Shown here piece after piece: positions 15,259 to 22,534 of a stretch of 39,683 bases of DNA. Made by a program: the position numbers and the translations under genes. Numbering within the stretch: position 1 is the stretch's first letter; every line of letters starts with the position of its first letter. The notes under the pieces are model-generated. The model did no database searches. It worked only from the letters and a program-made list of their open reading frames with translations, and was not told the DNA's origin. The stretch spans positions 1 through 39,683 of the forward strand of contig DATNMW010000059.1 in assembly GCA_035602155.1 (NCBI GenBank), read 5' to 3'. Origin of the DNA: Bog-159 sp035602155 (GTDB taxonomy: Bacteria > Acidobacteriota > Terriglobia > Bryobacterales > Bryobacteraceae).

Positions 15259-16590
15259 ATGCTCAGCCAACAAGAAGCCAAAAACCTCATCGACAAGACC
15301 ATCGGCTACGCGAAGCTGCCCGGTTGCCAGATAGACCTGTACTCTACGGAAGACGTGTTCATCCGCTTTGCCAATAACGGCATTACGACTTCGGGCTACC
15401 GCGTGACGCAAAGCCTCTCCATCAGCAGCGTAACCGAGGACAAGCGCCACGGGAATGCCGTCGTGAACGAGCTGACTGACGAATCCCTGAAGCGCGGCGT
15501 GGAACAGGCCGAAGCTCTGGCCCGCATCTCCAAGGCGGATCCCGAAGATATGCCCGCGCTGGGTCCCCAAAAATACCCGGTGCTGAGTAACTTCGATTCC
15601 TTCACCGGATCCGCCCGCGGCGACGCGATGATACCGCACGTGAAGGCGGTGCTCGACAGCGCGCGGCACAGCCAGTTGACGGCGGCTGGTTTTATACAGC
15701 GCTCGGCAACCGCTGTGGCGGTGGGCAATAAGGCCGGACTGTTCGGGTATCACACTTATACCGATTCGAGCCTCACCAACACTATGCGCACAGCCGGCGG
15801 GACCAGTTCCGGCTGGGCGTCGCAGACATCTGTTTCATTGAAGGACGTCAACGGCGAGGCGGCTGGGCGTATCTCGGCGGAGAAGTGCCGGCGCGGCGCC
15901 GGCGCGCGCAAGAAGCTCGATCCCGGCAAGTACACGGTGATCCTGGAACCGGCCGCTGTGAGCGACCTGGTCGGCTACCTGGGCGGCAGTTTCGGCGCGC
16001 GCGACGCCGAGCAGGGACAATCTTTTCTGAGCAAGCAGGGGGGCGGCACGCATCTGGGCGAGAAGATGTTTCCGGAGTACATCACGCTTCGCAGCGATCC
16101 CTTTAATACCACGTTGGCGGCTACTCCGTGGGGGCCGTCGCTGCTCCCCAACGACCGCATGGCGTGGATCGATAAGGGCGTGGTGAAGAACTTCGCTTAC
16201 GACCGCTATTGGGCAAGCAAGGCCGGCAAAGATCCCACACCGGGAACCGACAACCTGGTTCTTGACGGACAGGATTACACTCTGGAGGACTTGATTAAGT
16301 CCACGGACAAGGGCCTGCTCATCACGCGTTTTTGGTATATACGGGTGTTGCAGCCGCAAACCCTGCAAGTAACCGGACTGACTCGCGACGGAGTATTTCT
16401 GGTGGAGAACGGAAAAGTGACCGATCCGGTCACAAACTACCGGTGGAACGAGAGCCCGGTGCGCGTGCTGCAGAATACCAAGAAGCTGACGCGGCCGCTG
16501 CGCGCCCAGGGGGCCGAGGCGGGAAGTTCGATTGTGCCGGCGATTGTGGCCACGGAGTTCAATCTGGCGAGCGTGTCGGATGCGGTGTAA
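15259..16590 (+). CDS. TldD/PmbA family protein (TldE-like partner)
   Basis: A 443-residue TldE/PmbA-like protein without a HExxxH motif, as expected of the non-catalytic partner. It begins MLSQQEAKNLIDKTIGYAK and has the family middle (KYTVILEPAAVSDLVGYLGG) and C-terminal blocks (TRDGVFLVENGKVTDPV; the end is ATEFNLASVSDAV). It lies 13 bases after the TldD-type gene with a GGGAGAACC site before its ATG, so the two are one operon and probably one heterodimer. It has no signal peptide, whereas its partner has one. Either it rides with the partner through the Tat pore, or the partner's signal is not used. Confidence 0.87.
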   Translation: MLSQQEAKNLIDKTIGYAKLPGCQIDLYSTEDVFIRFANNGITTSGYRVTQSLSISSVTEDKRHGNAVVNELTDESLKRGVEQAEALARISKADPEDMPALGPQKYPVLSNFDSFTGSARGDAMIPHVKAVLDSARHSQLTAAGFIQRSATAVAVGNKAGLFGYHTYTDSSLTNTMRTAGGTSSGWASQTSVSLKDVNGEAAGRISAEKCRRGAGARKKLDPGKYTVILEPAAVSDLVGYLGGSFGARDAEQGQSFLSKQGGGTHLGEKMFPEYITLRSDPFNTTLAATPWGPSLLPNDRMAWIDKGVVKNFAYDRYWASKAGKDPTPGTDNLVLDGQDYTLEDLIKSTDKGLLITRFWYIRVLQPQTLQVTGLTRDGVFLVENGKVTDPVTNYRWNESPVRVLQNTKKLTRPLRAQGAEAGSSIVPAIVATEFNLASVSDAV

Positions 16591-17061
16591 GGTCTTAGCG
16601 TGGGAAATCCGATTCCGGCGGCGGTAAATGGGGCCATCGATTGTCCTACTGTACTCGGGAACAGCGTCCTTGATCCAATAGGACGGCGGGCGCATCCGAT
16701 CTACGTGCTCGGGCGAGGAGAAACTCCGGTCCAGCCGCGCTACGAGGTCCCCAATCTCTTTGCGGCGGTTTGGGTGCTGTTCGATCAGCACTGTCAGGTC
16801 GGCCAACAGTAACGCTTCGAACGGATAGTCTCCGGGGACTTTGAATAGATCGACCAGCGTGGTAACCGCCACCGACGATGCCGGCGAACCGAGCAGATTC
16901 TTGACGAACTTCTTCAATTGCGCGTATGTGTAGTTGGCCCTCAGATTTCGCGCACCGACCGTCAAGAGCGAAGAGCCGGGCGCTTCCAGGTGGGGCTTCA
17001 AGAGCTGCGTAACGAAATTGAGCTCTGTCAGTCCCTCGCAGACGACATACAGGCGCGTCAT
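16588..17061 (-). pseudogene. DUF4276 (Toprim-like) protein, frameshifted and 3'-truncated
   Basis: The start overlaps the ATPase gene stop (ATGA at 17058-17061). The protein begins MTRLYVVCEGLTELNFVTQL; EGLTE fits the EGxTE Toprim-like motif of DUF4276 and OLD-type nucleases. It runs normally to PEYSRTIDGPI near 16627. There the expected AxxIGLxxLR block appears only in another frame (FTAAGIGFPTLR, 16628-16593), so an indel near 16625 is likely. The family's last segment (xACPHFDxW) is then missing, because sequence passes into the antisense of the pmbA-like 3' end. Uncorrected, the frame runs on to 15835 as meaningless antisense of that gene. A broken gene is the best reading. Confidence 0.65.
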
Positions 17062-18154
17062 CGAGACGGAGTGCCTCCGATCAGGTTTCGTTCCCAGATT
17101 TCGCCCATGGAGTAATCCTCCAGCCACGCGGCGAGAGTCGCGGAATTCTGCCGTTCGAATTTGCTCTGTGCCTTTTCGCGCGCGACTGTGACGATGTCTT
17201 CGGGCGCGAAATGGTTGACAAGTCCGACCGATTGGGTGGCCAGCACGACGGTGCAATGCACGGAGGCGCTCTTGACCAGCGCCGCTATAATTTCGAGAGC
17301 ATAGGGATGCAGTCCGATCTCAGGCTCGTCGATCACGATTACCGGCGGCAAGTCCGACTCCGGCTGCGCCAGCAGAGCAACCAGGGCCATAGTGCGGAGC
17401 GTGCCGTCGGAAAGCTGATGAGGACCAAACAAGTGCGTAGAATCGCGATCTTTCCAGTTCAGCAAGATCGAATTTGGGTCGAGCCTCATTGGGCTCAGAT
17501 CGAAATCCTCGAAAAACGGTGCGATCTGCTGGATGGTGGTGACGATGCGCCGATAGTATTGGGGTTGCGTTTGGCGGAGCGCGTAGAGAAACGCAGCCAG
17601 ATTGCCGGCGTCATTGTGCAGCCCGCGATTGTCTTCGATATTACAGCGCCGCCGGATGGCCGCAGTCTCCGACGTGTCCTCGAAGTGGAAGACGCGGATT
17701 CCGGCCAGATGCGCCATCAAGTCGGGAGACTCATCCGCGGTGAGCAGGCTCTCGCGGTGACGCGATCCGAGGAGTCGGCCGATGGCGGCGACTGAGCGGT
17801 CGTGCGGCTATCAACCTGTTCGTCGGAGAAGATTAATGAGTCAGTCTCGGTACTCCTGAGCAGCCACGAAAAGTAGACCACGCGACCAGTCTTACCCTCA
17901 AACTCCAGACTCACCCACAACGCCGGAGTCTCCTTTGAGTCGTAGTAAAGAAGTGTGTTGGCGCCGCCCGAACGTCCCACGAACTCCTGGAGCTTGCCGG
18001 CGGGGATCGCGTTCAGGAGACGGAAAAATGAGATCAGATTCGACTTCCCCGCTCCGTTGGCCCCAACGAAAACATTCACGGGCCGCAGTCCGAGCGGCTG
18101 GAGATCCTTGATCGATTTGAAGCCGCCTACGCCGATACTGGTCAAACGGGCCAT
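17058..18154 (-). pseudogene. AAA_21-type ATPase, split by a frameshift
   Basis: Two overlapping frames make one ATPase. The first (18154-17717) has VGGFKSIKDLQPLGLRPVNV and Walker A GANGAGKSNLISFF, then degenerates after SLIFSDEQV. The second, entered from about 17807, reads RLLGSRHRESLLTADESPDL, then VFHFEDTSETAAIRRRC, the signature LSDGTLR, Walker B VIVIDEPEIGLHP and the sensor VVLATQSVGLVNHF. The switch of frame lies between about 17807 and 17775. Intact relatives are near 370 residues, matching the sum. These SMC/RecF-like ATPases pair with DUF4276 proteins, as here, and are often found in defence-related loci. The start lies 35 bases after the RraA-like stop. Confidence 0.8.
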
Positions 18155-18188
18155 AATCTGAGGGTACTCCAGGAAGCCGGCCCGCCGC

Positions 18189-18914
18189 TCAAATCCGACC
18201 GAACTTCGCCACAGCCTCCCCGATCGACCGGAACTTCTCGATAAACGGAACCATGCTGTGTTCGGTATTATCCAACTCCTGCGCCTTCTTCAGAATCTCG
18301 GCGGCGTGCGCACGCGGCACCACTGCTACTCCATCTTCGTCCGCCACGACGATATCGTTCGGATTCACCCGCGCGCCCGCGCAAGTGACCGGGATATTGG
18401 CGCCCGCGAAGCGGTAATGATTGATGGAAGTGGAGGGCACAATGCCGCGGCTGAACACCGGAAACTGCAGGCGCTTGATTTGCGGCAGGTCGCGCACCGA
18501 GGCGTCCACCACCGCGCCGGACAAGCCACGGTATTTCATAGCGGTGGACATCAGCCCGCCGATGCCCGCGAAATCCAGACCGTCTTCCAGCACGATGACG
18601 TAAACCGAGCCTGGCGGTGCGGCATCGATGGCGTCCAGCATGCCCTGCGATGCGGCGGCGCCTTCGTGGTGTTCCTCCTTCTTCAGCAGCACGGTGACGG
18701 CGGGACCCGCGAACTTGGCGGTGAAGATCGGCCGCATGTCGTGCGACATGTAGATGCGCTGGCCGTAGAGCTGTTCGGCGGCGTCGGCCACCGAGGCGAC
18801 TTCGACGAGCCGCAGGCCTTCCAGCAGCGGGTCGGCGGCGCGTTGCGCGAAGAGCCATCCGGCTACGCACAAGGCCAGCGTGGCGGCGGGGACGAGCGGG
18901 AATCGGAGTTTCAT
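18189..18914 (-). CDS. Exported RraA-like protein (HMG/CHA aldolase fold)
   Basis: A 241-residue protein with a signal-like N-terminus (MKLRFPLVPAATLALCVAGW, then LFAQ). The rest is the RraA / methyltransferase-like swivelling domain that includes 4-hydroxy-4-methyl-2-oxoglutarate aldolases. Matching blocks are SVADAAEQLYG, MRPIFTAKFAGPAVTVLL, GLMSTAMKYRGLSGAVVDASVRD-type text (split here by the conserved Gly), FPVFSRGIVPS, and PNDIVVADEDGVAVVP near the C-terminus. The Arg-Asp of VRDL corresponds to substrate-binding residues of the aldolases. An exported version is unusual. The ATG at 18914 is chosen because it begins the signal peptide. Confidence 0.82.
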   Translation of the reverse strand: MKLRFPLVPAATLALCVAGWLFAQRAADPLLEGLRLVEVASVADAAEQLYGQRIYMSHDMRPIFTAKFAGPAVTVLLKKEEHHEGAAASQGMLDAIDAAPPGSVYVIVLEDGLDFAGIGGLMSTAMKYRGLSGAVVDASVRDLPQIKRLQFPVFSRGIVPSTSINHYRFAGANIPVTCAGARVNPNDIVVADEDGVAVVPRAHAAEILKKAQELDNTEHSMVPFIEKFRSIGEAVAKFGRI

Positions 18915-18988
18915 GGCCGGAACGTAGCACATTTCGGCCGGTTGGCAGGGCGTGCTACAGTGGTGATGTCTTCCGTTTTCGCCAGCAC

Positions 18989-19066
18989 GTCCCTATCGTC
19001 TAGCCCGGCCTAGGACATCGCCCTTTCACGGCGGTAACGGGGGTTCGAATCCCCCTGGGGACGCCA
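18989..19066 (+). tRNA. tRNA-Glu (UUC)
   Basis: A 78-base cloverleaf. The acceptor stem GTCCCTA pairs with TGGGGAC (one G-U). The anticodon stem TCGCC/GGCGG encloses loop CTTTCAC with anticodon TTC. The T-arm is GGGGGTTCGAATCCCCC. Discriminator G and an encoded CCA follow at 19063-19066. It stands alone between the RraA-like and SNF2 genes. Confidence 0.95.
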
Positions 19067-19181
19067 CGTGCACGTACCCGTGCACCGGAGCCGTTCGCTG
19101 TGCCGCTTCAGGTCATCTTCTATGAGACAAGCCTCTCTTTCGCCACTGCGCTAAACTAGAAGTAATCCTCCCCAATGCGCG

Positions 19182-22100
19182 ATGAAGCTTGCGTCCGTAC
19201 TTTCCTCCAACTTCGATTCTGAGATCCGCGCTCGCGGAGCCAGCTACTACCGCTTAGGCGCGGTGCGCATCAAGCGGGGAAATGCAACGGGCGTCGAAGC
19301 CGGCGTCCGCGGCTCGCGCGTCTATGACGTTGAGATCACTTGGGACGGCCGCAGGCTGGCCTTGTTCTGCGACTGTCCCTACTACGAAGACGTGGGCGCG
19401 TGCAAGCATCTGTGGGCCACGATTCTGGCGGCCGATTCGCAGAACTATTTCACGGCCATCACGCGCATCAGTCCCAGGGACGTTTCTTTCGACGAGGCGG
19501 CCAATGCCGAAGATGCCGGCGATTCCATCCACCAGGACGAAGATCCGCCCTTCTACCCGTCTCTCGCCCGCCCGGCGCCCGTTTTCAAAGCGCAACTCCA
19601 AATAGCGCCGCCTATCTGGCGCCAGCGGCTGAATGAAATCGTGCCGGCGGGATCGTTGGCGCACATGGCCTGGCCTCCGCAGCGCGAGTTGCTTTACGTC
19701 ATCGACGCGGCGGGCAGCGCCGTCCGCAGCTCTCTGATCCTGGAACTGAAAACGCGCGAGCCCAAGCTCAAGGGCGGATGGAAGAAACCCAGCGCGCCGG
19801 AGATCAGCCGGGCGGCCTTGTCTTTGCTCCCAAATCCCGTGGATCGTCACATCCTTGGACTGCTTTCGGGAAGCGCGATGAACTCGGACTGGATGTCCTA
19901 TAGCGGTTACGAATCGATTGCGGCCGGCTTCCGCCTGCGGCATCCGTTCGCCTCCACGGTGATGCCGGAGATCGCCCGCACGGGACGCTGCCTGCTCCAG
20001 TTCAACGGCGGCAGCGGTCAGGAGCAATTGCCGCTGACCTGGGACGATGGCGAGCCTTGGCGGTTCGTTCTCCGCCTACTCCCTCAGGAAGGCCATAAGT
20101 GGGCGCTCGCCGGTTTCTTGCGCAGGGGCGAGGCGGAGATGGATCTCCTGGCGCCGGTCCTGATCGCCGAGGGTTTGGTTTTCACACGGGAGCGCGTCGC
20201 GCTGCTGGAGGAAGGGGCGCCGTCCGAATGGGTCTCCGCCCTCCGCAGATTGCGGCAGATCGACGCGCCCGAAGGCGACGTCCCGCAAATGCTCGCGGCG
20301 CTGCTGGAACACCCGCTGGCCGCGCGCCTGGAGGTTCCCGAAGAGTTGCGCTTCGAGGAAGTGCAGCCCGTGCCGCGGCCTTGCCTTACGTTCCGCTCCG
20401 TCAAGCGTTATGCGTGGGAGCAGGAGCGCCTGATCGCCGAACTCTGGTTCGATTACGATGGCCGGCGCGTGCCCGATGCGCTTAAGGGCCGCGGCGTTTA
20501 CGACTCCGCCAAGCGAAGGTTTGTGGTGCGCGACCAGCCGGTCGAGGCGGCCGCCAGGGCGCTTCTATACCAACTCGGCATGGAGGATCTTCCGCCGGAT
20601 TACCGGGGTGAGGCAGCCTCTCTGCGATTACCGCCCAAGAAGCTTCCGGCGGTGGCGCATGCTTGTCTCTCGGCGGGATGGCACGTGGAGGCCGAAGGCA
20701 AGATCTTCCGGCGCCCAGGCGCCAGCAGCCTGGGGGTTTCTTCGGGCGTAGATTGGTTCGAATTGCATGGCGAGGTAGATTACGGCGGGCCCACCGCGAA
20801 ACTCCCCGCGCTGCTGGCTGCGCTGCGCCGCGGCGAAAACATGGTGCGGCTGGACGACGGCACCTACGGGCTGCTGCCCGAAGAGTGGCTGAGCCGCTTT
20901 GGTCCCATCGCCGGCTTGGGCATTCCCGAGGCCGATCATCTCCGCTTCCGCCGGAATCAGGCGGGGCTGCTGGATGCGCTGCTGGCCACCCAACCCGAAG
21001 TCAGTTGCGATGCGACCTTCGCACGGGTACGCGACGAGTTGCGCAACTTCGGGGGCATTCACGCGGGAGTGCAGCCCAAGGGGTTCGTGGGACAGTTGCG
21101 CGACTATCAACGGGACGGCGTCGGTTGGATGGACTTTCTGCGCCGCTTCAGTTTCGGCGGCTGCCTGGCGGACGACATGGGGGTGGGCAAGACCGCGCAA
21201 GTGCTGGCGCTGCTGGAAGCCCGCCGCGCGTCGCGCGATGCCCCCGGACCTTCGCTGGTAGTGGTTCCCAAATCGCTCGTGTTCAACTGGAAGCAGGAGG
21301 CGGCCCGGTTCACGCCCCGTCTGCGGGTGCTCGACCACACCGGATTGGCGCGCGATATTCATAGCTTCGCGGATTACGACTTAATCCTGACCACCTACGG
21401 GACGCTGCGCCGCGACGCCGCGGAATTCAAGGACATCGAGTTCGATTACGTGGTGCTCGACGAAGCCCAGGCTATCAAGAATCCCGGCACGGAGTCCGCC
21501 AAAGCCGCACGTCTGTTGCGCGGCCGCAACCGCTTGGCGCTTAGCGGCACGCCGGTGGAAAATCATCTCGGCGAACTGTGGAGCATCTTCGAGTTTCTGA
21601 ACCCCGGCATGCTGGGCGCCGCCGGCGTGTTCAAGCTGGCCGGAGGCGCGGCGCGCAATCCCAGCGAAGAAACGCGCGCGCTGCTGGCCCACGCGCTGCG
21701 CCCATTCATTCTGCGGCGCACAAAGGAGCAGGTGGCGCGAGAACTTCCGGCCAAATCCGAGCAGACCATTTTCTGCGAATTGGAGGCCCCGCAGCGCAGG
21801 CTCTACGACGAGTTGCGCGTGCACTACCGCAATTCGCTGCTGCAGACGGTTGCCGCGAAGGGCTTGGCGAAATCCAAGATCCAGGTGCTGGAGGCGCTGT
21901 TGCGATTGCGCCAGGCGGCTTGCCATCCGGGCCTGCTAGATCCCAAGCGCCACGGCGATTCCAGCGCCAAGCTCGATGTTCTGATGGATCGCCTGGAAGA
22001 AATCGTGGCGGAGGGTCACAAGGCGCTGGTCTTCTCGCAATTCACCAGCCTTCTGTCGCTGGTAAAGGAGCGCCTCGACGCATCGGCGATGGTTTACGAG

Positions 22101-22469
22101 TACCTGGATGGCGCGACGCGCGACCGCCAGGAGCGCGTGGAGCGCTTCCAGAGCGATCCGGAGTGCCCTCTGTTCCTGATCAGCCTGAAAGCCGGCGGCC
22201 TGGGCCTGAACCTGACCGCTGCCGAGTATGTTTTCCTGTTGGACCCGTGGTGGAATCCCGCGGTGGAAGCGCAAGCAGTCGACCGGGCGCACCGCATCGG
22301 CCAGACGCGCCAGGTCTTCGCCTACCGCCTCATCGCGCGGGATACCGTCGAAGAGAAAATCCTTCAATTGCAAAGCAGCAAGCGGGATTTGGCTGCCGCG
22401 ATCATCAGCGAGGATAATAGTTTGATCCGCGATTTAAAGCGCGAGGATCTGGAGTTACTGTTGTCGTAA
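19182..22469 (+). CDS. SWIM zinc finger / SNF2-family helicase
   Basis: A 1095-residue DNA translocase. An N-terminal SWIM zinc finger uses C63, C65, C74 and H76 (CDCPYYEDVGACKHLW). A long middle region has no clear motif. The SNF2 ATPase occupies about residues 640-1095: Walker A LADDMGVGKTAQVLAL, helicase motif II DEAQ near 760, LSGTPVENHLGELWSIFEFL, then the C-terminal RecA lobe with LVFSQFTSLL, LISLKAGGLGLNLTAAEYVF and HRIGQTRQV. The length and order are those of bacterial HepA/RapA-like SWIM-SNF2 proteins, thought to remodel protein-DNA or transcription complexes. The ATG at 19182 starts the SWIM region directly. It converges on the pyrophosphatase gene. Confidence 0.93.
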   Translation: MKLASVLSSNFDSEIRARGASYYRLGAVRIKRGNATGVEAGVRGSRVYDVEITWDGRRLALFCDCPYYEDVGACKHLWATILAADSQNYFTAITRISPRDVSFDEAANAEDAGDSIHQDEDPPFYPSLARPAPVFKAQLQIAPPIWRQRLNEIVPAGSLAHMAWPPQRELLYVIDAAGSAVRSSLILELKTREPKLKGGWKKPSAPEISRAALSLLPNPVDRHILGLLSGSAMNSDWMSYSGYESIAAGFRLRHPFASTVMPEIARTGRCLLQFNGGSGQEQLPLTWDDGEPWRFVLRLLPQEGHKWALAGFLRRGEAEMDLLAPVLIAEGLVFTRERVALLEEGAPSEWVSALRRLRQIDAPEGDVPQMLAALLEHPLAARLEVPEELRFEEVQPVPRPCLTFRSVKRYAWEQERLIAELWFDYDGRRVPDALKGRGVYDSAKRRFVVRDQPVEAAARALLYQLGMEDLPPDYRGEAASLRLPPKKLPAVAHACLSAGWHVEAEGKIFRRPGASSLGVSSGVDWFELHGEVDYGGPTAKLPALLAALRRGENMVRLDDGTYGLLPEEWLSRFGPIAGLGIPEADHLRFRRNQAGLLDALLATQPEVSCDATFARVRDELRNFGGIHAGVQPKGFVGQLRDYQRDGVGWMDFLRRFSFGGCLADDMGVGKTAQVLALLEARRASRDAPGPSLVVVPKSLVFNWKQEAARFTPRLRVLDHTGLARDIHSFADYDLILTTYGTLRRDAAEFKDIEFDYVVLDEAQAIKNPGTESAKAARLLRGRNRLALSGTPVENHLGELWSIFEFLNPGMLGAAGVFKLAGGAARNPSEETRALLAHALRPFILRRTKEQVARELPAKSEQTIFCELEAPQRRLYDELRVHYRNSLLQTVAAKGLAKSKIQVLEALLRLRQAACHPGLLDPKRHGDSSAKLDVLMDRLEEIVAEGHKALVFSQFTSLLSLVKERLDASAMVYEYLDGATRDRQERVERFQSDPECPLFLISLKAGGLGLNLTAAEYVFLLDPWWNPAVEAQAVDRAHRIGQTRQVFAYRLIARDTVEEKILQLQSSKRDLAAAIISEDNSLIRDLKREDLELLLS

Positions 22470-22534
22470 GAAGTCGGGAGTCAGAAGCCAGGAGTCAGAA
22501 TCGCTACGGCTTGCGACTTCTGTCTTCTGTCTTC
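22470..22534. repeat. Repeat-rich spacer between convergent genes, possible bidirectional terminator
   Basis: The 65 bases between two stop codons are almost wholly repetitive. The left half has tandem imperfect copies of AGTCAGAAG (GGGAGTCAGAAGCCAGGAGT). The right half has the complementary pattern ACTTCTGTCTTCTGTCTTCC. Together they can form a long imperfect hairpin around CGCTACGGCTTGCG. The position suggests shared termination. Confidence 0.55.

Noticed and set aside
15835..17256. Long minus-strand open frame of 473 codons
   Set aside because: Only the part from 17061 to about 16627 is a real (broken) DUF4276 gene. The rest is antisense to the well-supported pmbA-like gene and has no family resemblance.
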